Of a DNA stretch of 64,000 nt, positions 47,101 through 54,904 are shown in pieces; position 1 is the first letter of the stretch, and each line of letters opens with the position of its first letter. The DNA comes from Aquimarina spongiae (GTDB taxonomy: Bacteria > Bacteroidota > Bacteroidia > Flavobacteriales > Flavobacteriaceae): contig NZ_FQYP01000003.1 of assembly GCF_900141785.1 (NCBI RefSeq), forward strand, positions 310,001 to 374,000. Reading direction: 5' to 3'. A program made the translations under genes and the position numbers. Under the pieces are notes generated by a model. The model did not search any database. It worked only from the letters and a program-made list of their open reading frames with translations, and was not told where the DNA came from.

Positions 47101-47462
47101 ATTACACCTTACTTGAGGCATATATAACCGGGTATTATGAGGTAGGAGAAAAAGAAAAAGCTCGTGAACTTTGGCACAAAGTTGCCAAAAAGTACCAGGA
47201 GCAACTCACTTATTTTGGTAGTTTAAGCTTAAAAGAACAGTACCAATATGCAGAGGATATTGTGACTAATGTAGAACGTTACCGTAGTGTGGTAGATTTA
47301 CTACTAATAAATCAAGATCGTGAGCTAATTGAAGAAAAGGCTGAAGAGTTTAATAACTATTTGAGGCTATTTACCAGACTATACTCTTCAGATGAAGAAT
47401 ATGATGATGATAACCTGTTGGAAGAGGAAGAAGACACTTCGCAAACGATACTAAAAGACTAA
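44199..47462 (+). CDS. DUF2723 membrane glycosyltransferase (GT117-like)
   Basis: A 1087-residue inner-membrane protein. The N-terminal DUF2723 domain starts WNKIVGWAIFAIALCVYSLT and keeps the acidic pair in FWDAGEYIATSSKLQVGHPP, as in protein O-mannosyltransferase-like enzymes. About 12 helices cover the first 660 residues, with a large loop (about 330-540). The C-terminal third is soluble and ends with TPR-like helices and an acidic tail (DDDNLLEEEEDTSQ). Known relatives add sugars to exported proteins. It is monocistronic, with a terminator right after it. Confidence 0.88.
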   Translation: MNNFNFKKWNKIVGWAIFAIALCVYSLTVEPTASFWDAGEYIATSSKLQVGHPPGAPLFQMIGAFASIFASDVTQIALMVNLTSAFASAFTILFMFWSITILVKKIVVKDEEFTKSKALAVLGSGIVGSLAFTFTDSFWFNAVEAEVYAMATCILAVLFYLGLLWERDMHQPRGDKWLILISFIVGLSFGVHFMGLLSIPAIGLLYYFKNYKEITIKNFVIANVAVVAILLFIFKLLLPSTLKFFGAAEVFFVNSIGLPFNSGTIIAGLVIIAAFYYGIRYTRKKAYTQLNTLLLCVVFILVGFSSWIMLPIRANAGTVINENNPNNARELLAYYNLEQYPETHLFYGPQFSEIYAQLDEDNPYEDDKPKYEKDLKSGKYIIVNDWKNAKQNLDDAHKSILPRMWSTEHIANYMDFTGPLRFTIKPEYQDEDELLNAVTKFRRDYAQGKLDNEDYNKFLQSFGNYIDVEKPGFWDNVYYMFDYQMGYMYWRYFMWNFVGRQDDNQGNLTNLEGNWLSGIKFIDEMHLGSQDNLPTDALKNKARNTYYFLPLLLGLLGFVFMAQRDKKYFWVLLIFFLFTGLALKVYLNERPFEPRERDYALVGSFYVFAIWIGFGVYALFDILKKYITPKIVAPAITVVCLLAVPVVLASQNWDDHDRSNRYTAQAMAKMYLQSCQEDAILFTIGDNDTFALWYAQDIEGYRTDVRTVNTSLFATDWYIDQMKKAAYDGKPVPSQLTHDFYKYGSNDAIYYKPVTNDTMLIKNWMRWIETDDPRTKGNTGSGKLVNTFPTKHIRIPVDKEAVLRSGIVAQKDADLIVPYIDIHLKGDLLFKNRLLMLDIIANNNWERPIYFTGGSYGDDDFLWMKDYLQLDGVTFKLVPIRTKVDRRNPFDMGRIDTDLMYKNVMSWDWGNSNDPNIYHDPETRKNAITYRSNLARLVEALITEGKKDKAKKVMDLAMDKMPIEYYEYYTLLEAYITGYYEVGEKEKARELWHKVAKKYQEQLTYFGSLSLKEQYQYAEDIVTNVERYRSVVDLLLINQDRELIEEKAEEFNNYLRLFTRLYSSDEEYDDDNLLEEEEDTSQTILKD

Positions 47463-47467
47463 ACATT

Positions 47468-47495
47468 AAAAAAGACTTCTTTCGAAGTCTTTTTT
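47468..47495. terminator. Bidirectional terminator after the DUF2723 gene
   Basis: A 12-bp stem (47468-47479 with 47484-47495, AAAAAAGACTTC/GAAGTCTTTTTT) with a TTTC loop and T-run serves this gene and the converging peptide gene. Confidence 0.85.
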
Positions 47496-47503
47496 TTATA
47501 ATT

Positions 47504-47725
47504 CTATTGATTAGTAGGGTCCGGATCTCCTGTAGGACCAGTAGTTCCTGGACCACAACCCGTTAAAATACACTTACTCACATAACAATTTGTAAAGTTT
47601 TCAGTATATCTTGGACAAGTGGTTAAAGTGCAATAATGCGAATTTCCACCAGTTATTGATCTTGCGCCAAGTTTAGAAATTTTTTGGATTTTAAGTTCTA
47701 ATTTTTTAGACTTTCTTTTTTTCAT
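47504..47725 (-). CDS. Orphan lanthipeptide-like Gly-Gly precursor peptide
   Basis: A 73-residue precursor. The leader KKLELKIQKISKLGARSITGG fits the KLxLxKxxISKL...GG pattern that I associate with Bacteroidota class I lanthipeptide and related precursors; the double glycine is at 26-27. The 46-residue core is Thr/Cys-rich (YCTLTTCPRYTEN, then NCYVSKCILTGC, five Cys) and ends in a Gly/Pro/Thr tail. Several Ser/Thr residues sit near cysteines, as thioether rings would need. No dehydratase, cyclase or exporter gene is present in the window. A TATCTTTG box lies 26-33 nt upstream of the start. Confidence 0.75.
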   Translation of the reverse strand: MKKRKSKKLELKIQKISKLGARSITGGNSHYCTLTTCPRYTENFTNCYVSKCILTGCGPGTTGPTGDPDPTNQ

Positions 47726-47750
47726 TACGTAGGTTTTAAAATGTTACTTT

Positions 47751-47758
47751 CAAAGATA
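47751..47758 (-). promoter_or_regulatory. Candidate -7 box for the lanthipeptide-like gene
   Basis: TATCTTTG on the minus strand matches TAnnTTTG, 26 nt before the start codon. A TTTG lies only 12 nt further upstream, too close for a normal -33 element. Confidence 0.45.
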
Positions 47759-47783
47759 TTAAAAAGCAGTCAAAAAAAGTAGA

Positions 47784-48449
47784 TTGCAAAACAAGTTTTT
47801 AATGATGATTCCTTACAAAACTCCTAACATCCTAAAACAGTTATTCCCATCATACGCTTGGGATTTAAAACATAAAGATAAACGCACGCTATATCTCACT
47901 TTTGACGACGGACCCATTCCAGAAGTTACCGAATTTGTTTTGTCTTGTTTAAAAGAATACCATGCTAAAGCAACTTTTTTTTGTATTGGAGATAATGTAA
48001 AAAAGCATCCAAACATAGCTCGCCAAATTATTTTTGAAGGCCATGTAATTGGTAATCATACGATGAATCACGTAAAAGCCTGGAAAACCAATACCAAAGC
48101 ATATATCTCAAACACACACGAATGCAAGAACATTATAGAAAAAACCCTAGGCCAGTCTATCTCTAAGCAATTATTCAGACCACCATATGGACAGATTAGC
48201 CCCATCAAATACAAAGCCTTACAGAAATTGGGATATCAGATTGTAATGTGGGATGTTTTATCCAAAGACTGGGAACAAAAAATAGCTCCTGAAATTTGCT
48301 TACACAACATTATTAAACACACAGAAGAAGGAAGCATCTTAGTGTTTCACGACAGCATCAAAGCTTCAAAAAACTTATATGAAGTATTACCGAAAGTACT
48401 TGATTATTTTTCAGGGGAAGGATATACTTTTAAAAGTATGCAGCCTTAA
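47784..48449 (+). CDS. Polysaccharide deacetylase (NodB/CE4 family)
   Basis: A 221-residue metal-dependent deacetylase acting on peptidoglycan or another N-acetylated glycan. CE4 motifs are all visible: TFDDGP (catalytic Asp and metal Asp), HTMNH (HxxxH metal ligands), RPPYG, DVLSKDW and LVFHD. No clear signal peptide is seen. Met7/Met8 (47802/47805) may be the true start, since the family usually begins shortly before the PYKTPNILKQLFP stretch. Its stop overlaps the stop of the converging thioredoxin-fold gene by 4 nt. Confidence 0.9.
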   Translation: MQNKFLMMIPYKTPNILKQLFPSYAWDLKHKDKRTLYLTFDDGPIPEVTEFVLSCLKEYHAKATFFCIGDNVKKHPNIARQIIFEGHVIGNHTMNHVKAWKTNTKAYISNTHECKNIIEKTLGQSISKQLFRPPYGQISPIKYKALQKLGYQIVMWDVLSKDWEQKIAPEICLHNIIKHTEEGSILVFHDSIKASKNLYEVLPKVLDYFSGEGYTFKSMQP

Positions 48450-48748
48450 ACATATTCTTTCATGAGGCCGATCAAGGTGTTTGCGTCCTGCTCACCACTT
48501 TGTCTCCAAACCATCTCACCTCCTTTATAAATCATCAAGGTAGGCAATCCTTTAATTCTCAAAGCAGTTGCAAGCTCTTCGTTCTTATCAACATCGATTT
48601 TGATTACTTTCCCTTTATCCCCCATTGCTGCAGCCACATCCTTAAGCACAGGATGCATGGCAATAGAAGGTTCGTTCCATTCGGTATAGAAATCCAATAG
48701 AACCGGAACATCAATATCAATTATTTCTCCAAACTTTGACATGTTCAA
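48446..48748 (-). CDS. Thioredoxin-fold protein lacking the CxxC site
   Basis: A 100-residue thioredoxin-like protein. The family framework is clear: VLLDFYTEW at 16-24, HPVLKDVA, KIDVDKNEELATALRIKGLPT with the cis-Pro at 69, and LMIYKGGEMV. However, the active-site WCGPC is WNEPS (24-28), so both redox cysteines are missing, and no other Cys occurs in the protein. It cannot act as a disulfide reductase and is probably a binding or chaperone-like variant. The ATG two codons in (Met3) may be the start. Confidence 0.88.
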   Translation of the reverse strand: MNMSKFGEIIDIDVPVLLDFYTEWNEPSIAMHPVLKDVAAAMGDKGKVIKIDVDKNEELATALRIKGLPTLMIYKGGEMVWRQSGEQDANTLIGLMKEYV

Positions 48749-48818
48749 TACTTTTATTTGCTATGGTATGGTAAATAACCACTCGCTAAACTATCGTAAA
48801 TATACTATTTTCTCAGAA

Positions 48819-50057
48819 TTAAGCAGTTTCTTTACCTTTTCTTAATTCTATGATAGTAATCTCTGGCCAAATCCCTACTCTTCCTGGGAATGCATGGAAA
48901 CCAAAACCTCTGTTCACATTCAGATAACGTCCTGTTTCATTATACATCCCAGCCCATTGCTTATACACATACTGCACCGGACTCCACCTCATAAAACCAG
49001 GAATTTCAATCCCAAACTGAAAACCATGCGTATGCCCACTTAAGGTTAAGTGAAAATGATCATCATGTTTTTTTACCTCATGCTCCCAATGCGAAGGATC
49101 ATGACTCAGCAACACCTTAAAATCATCCTTAGACACCTTTTCTGACGCCTTGGTCAAATCTCCTGCTTTTTTAAAATTATGCCCCCAGTTCTCGACACCG
49201 ATTACTGCTATTCGTTCCCCATCCTTTTCGATAAAGGCACTATCATTAAGTAACAGATTAAAATCGATTTTAGTATGTATATCTTTTATCGCCTGAAAAT
49301 TAGCAGCTTTCTCAGCTTCACTATCCCAGGTCACGTATTCTCCATAATCATGATTTCCTAAAACGGAATACTTTCCATATTTGGGATTCTTGATTCTTTT
49401 AAAAGTATCAATCCAATCATCCATCTCTTTTGCCATAGTATTAACAATATCCCCTGTAAAGAGCAAAACATCAGATTCTTGCTCATTAATTAAATCTACT
49501 GCGTATTCTATTTTGGCCGGATCATCAAAACTCCCAGAGTGAATATCTGAAATTTGCGCAATTCGAAAGCCATCAAAAGCTGAAGGCAAATCGTCAAAAT
49601 GCAATACATGACGTATTACTTTAAAATTGTATTTCCCCTTAAAAATCCCATGAAGTAGCCCCGCAAAAGGAATTGCTGCAGCACCTAAAGCGATTTGACT
49701 AATAAATTTTCTTCTATCAGGCATATACTGTGCTACATTACCATCAAAAAAAGTATTGGTAAGGTAATTATAACCCGCCACGCACACTCTTATGATATCC
49801 TCTCCAAACATAAAAAGTACCAATATCATTTTTGGGACCAACGTTAATAACAACAGACCACTTGCTCTCAAGGAATATTTAGTAGGACCAACACTACGGT
49901 CATAGTTTGCAAAAGTATATATCACATAGGCCAAAATCCCTAAAGAAATGACCACATAAATAATTTGAACAATTTGATTTTTCGAAAGCGTCTTAACTGC
50001 CTGAAAAGCATAAGTTTCGACCAAAAGAAATATCGTAATAAGGATTAACCAGCGCAT
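48819..50057 (-). CDS. Membrane-anchored metallophosphoesterase
   Basis: A 412-residue protein with about four N-terminal membrane helices (1-130), a DRRKFISQIALGAAA segment, and a calcineurin-like phosphoesterase domain from about 155. Metal-binding motifs: SDIHSG (DxH), FTGDIV, LGNHDYG, SHDPSHW and SGHTHG. Relatives include YkuE/LpxH-like phosphoesterases acting on lipids or cell-envelope substrates; the substrate is not determinable here. The gene lies 70 nt upstream of the thioredoxin-fold gene on the same strand. Confidence 0.9.
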   Translation of the reverse strand: MRWLILITIFLLVETYAFQAVKTLSKNQIVQIIYVVISLGILAYVIYTFANYDRSVGPTKYSLRASGLLLLTLVPKMILVLFMFGEDIIRVCVAGYNYLTNTFFDGNVAQYMPDRRKFISQIALGAAAIPFAGLLHGIFKGKYNFKVIRHVLHFDDLPSAFDGFRIAQISDIHSGSFDDPAKIEYAVDLINEQESDVLLFTGDIVNTMAKEMDDWIDTFKRIKNPKYGKYSVLGNHDYGEYVTWDSEAEKAANFQAIKDIHTKIDFNLLLNDSAFIEKDGERIAVIGVENWGHNFKKAGDLTKASEKVSKDDFKVLLSHDPSHWEHEVKKHDDHFHLTLSGHTHGFQFGIEIPGFMRWSPVQYVYKQWAGMYNETGRYLNVNRGFGFHAFPGRVGIWPEITIIELRKGKETA

Positions 50058-50458
50058 ATATTATTCTAAATTCATTAACAAGACAAAACTATCTCTCCTT
50101 TTTCATATGTCGTTATTTTTAAGTAAAAATTAACGCAATACAATTTTATTATCGTTTATACGTTATAAATTATGTAAATTCATGAGATAAATCTTAATAA
50201 ATTGTTTCGGAAGTAAAATATTTATTTGTAAATTCGAACAATATTTCCTTTTGGGGCATAAAAATTTAAAAATCTTAAACATATAGTAAAAAAACTACTA
50301 TCGTATTTATAGCAGTTGATACATTGTTATCAATTTTATTTTGGGGCGAAATGCCGTCAGCTCTTGACGGCATTTCTTATTTATATTTATTACCTATTTC
50401 GTCTCGTTTTGATTAATCTTCTTTTTATATTGCGTTTCTAAAATTTCAACTTGTTATC
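50058..50458 (+). other. 401-bp AT-rich gap with terminator, upstream of polA
   Basis: No protein gene is credible here. It contains an inverted repeat ATAGTA/TACTAT (50283-50301), two copies of TTTTGGGGC (in 50249-50257 and 50338-50347), and a strong hairpin at 50348-50376. A TAAATTCG box at 50229-50236 is a weak promoter candidate. A small RNA of about 100-150 nt is possible. Confidence 0.45.
50348..50376 (+). terminator. Strong hairpin terminator before polA
   Basis: A perfect 12-bp stem (50348-50359 with 50365-50376, GAAATGCCGTCA/TGACGGCATTTC) with a 5-nt loop is followed by T-rich TTATTTATATTTATT. No plus-strand gene precedes it within 1.9 kb, so it must end an unannotated transcript or control polA. 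Confidence 0.75.
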
Positions 50459-53284
50459 ATGTCACAAAAACGTCTTTTTCTGCTCGATGCCTATGCCCTT
50501 ATCTTTAGAGGATACTATGCTCTTATCAAAAACCCAAGAGTAAACTCCAAGGGTCAGGATACATCGGCCATTATGGGATTTGTGAATTCGTTGTTTGATG
50601 TGATTAAAAGGGAAAGACCAGATCATCTGGCTGTTGCTTTTGATAAAGAAGGAAGTCGAGATCGTTTAGAAATATTTCCAGAATACAAGGCAAATCGGGA
50701 CGAAACACCAGAGGCTATTAAAATTGCCGTTCCTTATATCCAAAATATTCTAAAAGCGATGCATATCCCAATCATTGAGCAAGCCGGAGTTGAAGCTGAC
50801 GATCTGATTGGAACCATTGCCAAGCAAGCAGAAAAAGAAGGTTACCAAACCTATATGGTGACTCCCGATAAAGATTATGCACAATTGGTATCTGAAAACA
50901 TCTTTATGTATCGTCCGGCTCGAATGGGTAACGGTATTGAAATATGGGGCATCCCAGAGGTGCAGAAAAAATTTGAAGTAGAACGACCAGAACAAGTGAT
51001 TGACTATCTGGGAATGATGGGTGACGCTGTGGATAATATTCCAGGATTACCAGGCGTAGGAGACAAAACCGCCAAAAAGTTTATCGCTGCCTATGGCACT
51101 ATGGAAGGTTTATTGGCTAACACCCACGAACTAAAAGGAAAAATGAAAGAAAAAGTAGAAGCCAATGCAGAACTAGGCCTACTTTCTAAAAAATTAGCCA
51201 CAATTATTATCGATTGTGATGTAACATTCAATGCTGATGACTATGAACTTTCAGAACCGGACAGTTCAAAAGTCCATGAGATCTTTGAAGAGTTAGAATT
51301 CCGAAGACTGAAAGATCAGTTTACAAAGATATTTTCAGGAGAAGCAGCTGCAACTACCCAAGGTACTTCAACTCCAGCTGCAAAAAAATCAAGCAAACAA
51401 GCCGGAGCTGGACAATTTTCATTATTTGGAGAAACTGAAGATAGCTCAGAAGCTACTTCGTCATCTAGCCGTAAAACTATTACCAACACAGAACATTTCT
51501 ATCAAAGTATTAATCCTGGGATGGCAATGAAGTTGTTTTTAAAAAACTTGCTGCAACAGGAGCATGTATGTTTTGATACCGAAACGACCGGTTTGGATCC
51601 ATTGGTGGCAGAACTGGTAGGAATTGCTTTTTCTTGGGAAGCAACCAAAGGATTCTACATCCCTTTCCCAGAAGATCGCATCGAAGCACAAGCACTTATT
51701 GAAGAGTTACGACCATTTTTTGAAGCCGAGCATATTTCAAAAATTGGGCAGAACTTAAAATATGACATCAAAGTACTGGCAAAGTACAATATCGAGGTAA
51801 AAGGAAAGTTATTCGACACCATGTTGGCGCATTATCTTATTAATCCGGATATGCGACACAATATGGATGTGCTTTCTGAAACTTACCTCAACTACACCCC
51901 GGTCTCTATAACCGAGTTGATTGGAAAAAAAGGAAAAAATCAACTTTCTTTTAGACAGGTTCCTGTAGATCAACAAACTGAATATGCTGTCGAAGATGCC
52001 GACATCACTTTTCAATTAAAAGAACATTTTGCTCCAGAATTAAACGAAGCCAAAACCGTCTCCTTATTTGAAGATATCGAAATTCCTTTGCTACGAGTGC
52101 TAGCCGATATGGAAATCGAAGGAATCAATCTGGATAAGAAATTCCTGGAATCCCTTTCTAACGAGTTAGATAACGACATCAAAGCTTTGGAAAGCAAAAT
52201 TTACACAGCTGCCGGTGAAGAGTTTAATATTGCTTCTCCCAAACAGCTAGGTGTGATTCTTTTCGAAAAAATGAAATTGGTAGATAAGCCTAAGAAAACC
52301 AAAACGGGACAGTACTCTACTGCAGAAGACGTATTATCCTATTTGGCCAAGGACCATGAGATCATCCAAAGTGTATTAGATTATAGGGGGCTTACCAAAC
52401 TAAAAAGTACTTATGTTGACGCCCTACCTAACCAGGTTAATGAAACTACAGGTCGCGTTCATACTGATTACATGCAAACCGTTGCTGCCACAGGACGATT
52501 GAGTTCTAACAATCCTAACCTACAAAACATACCTATTCGAACAGAGAGAGGTCGACAAGTACGAAAAGCATTTGTTCCTAGAAATGATGACTACACCTTA
52601 CTTGCTGCCGATTACTCTCAGATAGAATTACGAATTATTGCTGCGCTAAGCGAAGAAGAAACCATGATTGAGGCTTTCCGAAATGGAGAAGATATCCACG
52701 CCTCTACCGCTGCGAGAGTGTTTAACGTACCGATTAGCGAAGTGAGCAGAGAACAACGTAGCAATGCCAAAACAGTAAACTTTGGGATCATCTATGGAGT
52801 TTCTGCCTTTGGTTTGAGTAACCAAACCAGCCTTTCTCGTGGCGAAGCCAAGGAATTGATTGACACCTATTATAAAACCTATCCTAAACTTCGCAATTAT
52901 ATGAGCGAACAAGTTGATTTTGCTCGAGAAAATGGATATGTACAAACGGTTCTGGGTAGACGTCGCTATTTGAAAGATATCAATTCTGCCAATGCGGTAG
53001 TACGAGGCGCAGCAGAACGAAACGCTGTAAATGCACCTATACAAGGTAGTGCAGCAGATATCATTAAAATTGCTATGATCAACATTCATAAAAAGTTGAA
53101 GGAAGGCAATTACAAAACCAAAATGCTATTACAAGTACATGATGAACTGGTGTTTGATGTCTTTAAACCAGAATTGGAAGATATCAAAACACTGATCAAA
53201 ACCGAAATGGAAAGCGCATATCAACTTGCAGTGCCATTGGATGTAGATCTTGGCTTAGGCAAAGACTGGCTGGAAGCGCATTAA
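50459..53284 (+). CDS. polA: DNA polymerase I
   Basis: Repair and Okazaki-fragment polymerase of 941 residues. The 5'-3' exonuclease occupies about 1-290 (LFLLDAYALIFRGYYAL, GVEADDLIGT). The 3'-5' proofreading domain (about 345-545) keeps its acidic site, FDTETTGLDP at about 372. The polymerase domain has motif A LLAADYSQIELRI (about 715), motif B RSNAKTVNFGIIYG and motif C LLQVHDELVFDV (about 891). A low-complexity Ala/Thr/Ser linker (about 297-340) separates the nuclease domains. It stands alone, with a hairpin downstream. Confidence 0.97.
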   Translation: MSQKRLFLLDAYALIFRGYYALIKNPRVNSKGQDTSAIMGFVNSLFDVIKRERPDHLAVAFDKEGSRDRLEIFPEYKANRDETPEAIKIAVPYIQNILKAMHIPIIEQAGVEADDLIGTIAKQAEKEGYQTYMVTPDKDYAQLVSENIFMYRPARMGNGIEIWGIPEVQKKFEVERPEQVIDYLGMMGDAVDNIPGLPGVGDKTAKKFIAAYGTMEGLLANTHELKGKMKEKVEANAELGLLSKKLATIIIDCDVTFNADDYELSEPDSSKVHEIFEELEFRRLKDQFTKIFSGEAAATTQGTSTPAAKKSSKQAGAGQFSLFGETEDSSEATSSSSRKTITNTEHFYQSINPGMAMKLFLKNLLQQEHVCFDTETTGLDPLVAELVGIAFSWEATKGFYIPFPEDRIEAQALIEELRPFFEAEHISKIGQNLKYDIKVLAKYNIEVKGKLFDTMLAHYLINPDMRHNMDVLSETYLNYTPVSITELIGKKGKNQLSFRQVPVDQQTEYAVEDADITFQLKEHFAPELNEAKTVSLFEDIEIPLLRVLADMEIEGINLDKKFLESLSNELDNDIKALESKIYTAAGEEFNIASPKQLGVILFEKMKLVDKPKKTKTGQYSTAEDVLSYLAKDHEIIQSVLDYRGLTKLKSTYVDALPNQVNETTGRVHTDYMQTVAATGRLSSNNPNLQNIPIRTERGRQVRKAFVPRNDDYTLLAADYSQIELRIIAALSEEETMIEAFRNGEDIHASTAARVFNVPISEVSREQRSNAKTVNFGIIYGVSAFGLSNQTSLSRGEAKELIDTYYKTYPKLRNYMSEQVDFARENGYVQTVLGRRRYLKDINSANAVVRGAAERNAVNAPIQGSAADIIKIAMINIHKKLKEGNYKTKMLLQVHDELVFDVFKPELEDIKTLIKTEMESAYQLAVPLDVDLGLGKDWLEAH

Positions 53285-53328
53285 AAAGTTATAGCTAACA
53301 TATATGTTAACTTAAAAGTCAAAAGAAA

Positions 53329-53359
53329 AAGACCGTCTTAACAAAATTAAGACGGTCTT
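53329..53359. terminator. Terminator between polA and lipoprotein gene
   Basis: A perfect 13-bp stem (53329-53341 with 53347-53359) with a 5-nt loop lies between converging genes. The U-run is best on the minus strand (UCUUUUUCUUUU), ending the lipoprotein mRNA. Confidence 0.8.
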
Positions 53360-53398
53360 AATCTATATCAATAGGACCTCAGGATAGTACTTGCTTTA

Positions 53399-53863
53399 CT
53401 ATTGTCTCTGATATACCAATTCTACTTTTTTGGTTAGATCTCCATCAAAAAGGGTCCATTCATCTGAAGCCAGTAATTTATCCCCATCCACCTGAAAAGT
53501 TTGGCTGCTCCCATCTTCATAAGTTATTACTAAAGAGGTATCAGATAGTTGGTAAGAACCATTTTTAGTTTCACCCCCACAGGTAGTCCTCAATTCAGAA
53601 GCAGTATCCAAATACCCAAATTCACTGGTAAAATTGTATCCACTGGTAAGACTTTCTAGCACAATACGAGAGTTACCATAACAATCAGTTTCCAGCAGTT
53701 CGTTTCTGTTGGCAACATTGTCTCCATTAACATCGATCGGATTATCTGTATTCACTTCGACTAACTGATAAGTTACTGCTGCAAAACCACCAGAATCATC
53801 GTCATTAGAACATGATGTTAATAGCACCCCTAAACACGTAACGTAAAAAAATAAGTTTTTCAT
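53399..53863 (-). CDS. Small lipocalin-like lipoprotein with EF-hand-like loop
   Basis: A 154-residue predicted lipoprotein: lipobox LLTSC followed by SNDDDSGG, an export-signal-like acidic run typical of surface lipoproteins in Bacteroidota. The body is beta-rich (YQLVEVNTDNP, SYQLSDTSLVITYEDGS), like lipocalin-type domains. DVNGDNVANRNE fits the twelve-residue EF-hand loop with Asp1, Asn3, Asp5 and Glu12, suggesting calcium binding. Two cysteines (in TDCYG and TTCGG) might pair. Function unknown. It stands alone. Confidence 0.75.
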   Translation of the reverse strand: MKNLFFYVTCLGVLLTSCSNDDDSGGFAAVTYQLVEVNTDNPIDVNGDNVANRNELLETDCYGNSRIVLESLTSGYNFTSEFGYLDTASELRTTCGGETKNGSYQLSDTSLVITYEDGSSQTFQVDGDKLLASDEWTLFDGDLTKKVELVYQRQ

Positions 53864-54065
53864 AGTTTATTAAAATTGATTTGTTTGTTTACCCCCGAAC
53901 ATTACCAACTACCATGCCAATACATTCGAAAAAAACGACTCAACTTCTCTCAAATTAATTAGTAGCTCATTTACAGATTCTTAGAAGAATTTTGTCGCTA
54001 TGGACTGATTAAATACAAATTTTATATTTATAATTGCGTGAGCAAAACAACCAATACACACGTTT

Positions 54066-54899
54066 ATGGAACAACTTTTTACACTTGACAGCCTTTTTAC
54101 TCTATTGATGCTTGTATTATTGCAAGCCGTTCTCGGTTTTGATAATTTGTTGTACATCTCTTTGGAATCAAAAAAGGCACCTGCAGAAAAACAAAGCTTT
54201 GTTCGAAGAATAGGGGTTGGGTTAGCCATCGTACTTCGTATTGTGTTACTTTTTGCTTTGATGTCATTAATCCAATACTTCCAAAATCCTTTTGCCAGTT
54301 TGCGAGATAATGGAATTTTTGAGTTCGAGCTTAATGTTCATGGGCTTATCGTGCTAGGCGGAGGTGTTTTTATTATTTATACAGCCGTAAAAGAGATTTG
54401 GCATATGATGATGATGAACGAACATGAAGTTGCACAAAAAGACGTACGCAAAGGCTCTATCAATACAGTAATCTTTTGGATTGTGATTATGAATTTGGTT
54501 TTTTCATTTGATTCTATCCTGAGTGCTATGGCACTAACTAGTCATATGGAATATGTACCTCAATTGATCCTGATGTCCATTGCCATCATATTAGGAGGTA
54601 TCCTAATGATCGTTTTGGCCGATAAAGTTTCGAATTTCCTTCAGAAAAACAGAATGTACGAGGTCCTAGGGCTTTTTATTCTTTTGATTGTAGGAATCAT
54701 GTTATTATCTGAAGGCGGTCATCTGGCGCATCTATATTTGTTTGGCAACCCAATTACACCAATGAGTAAAACAACCTTTTACTTTGTGATTGTTGTCCTT
54801 GTTCTTATTGATATCGTACAAGGTAGATATCAAAAGAAGTTATTGGCGGAAAAACAACATCGAGAAGAGCTACTAAACAAAACAAAGGACAGTAAGTAG
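54066..54899 (+). CDS. TerC-family integral membrane protein
   Basis: A 277-residue protein with about seven helices. The family acidic motifs are visible: LQAVLGFDNLLYISL in the first helix and VFSFDSILSAMAL in the middle. TerC relatives export manganese or protect against tellurite and help insert secreted proteins. No other ter genes are near. It converges with the downstream lipoprotein gene, with 5 bp between stop codons. Confidence 0.88.
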   Translation: MEQLFTLDSLFTLLMLVLLQAVLGFDNLLYISLESKKAPAEKQSFVRRIGVGLAIVLRIVLLFALMSLIQYFQNPFASLRDNGIFEFELNVHGLIVLGGGVFIIYTAVKEIWHMMMMNEHEVAQKDVRKGSINTVIFWIVIMNLVFSFDSILSAMALTSHMEYVPQLILMSIAIILGGILMIVLADKVSNFLQKNRMYEVLGLFILLIVGIMLLSEGGHLAHLYLFGNPITPMSKTTFYFVIVVLVLIDIVQGRYQKKLLAEKQHREELLNKTKDSK

Positions 54900-54904
54900 A
54901 GTTA

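Noticed and set aside
50351..50416. 21-codon frame starting inside the polA-upstream hairpin
   Set aside because: The frame is made by the terminator stem and T-rich tail, with no ribosome-binding or protein signal.
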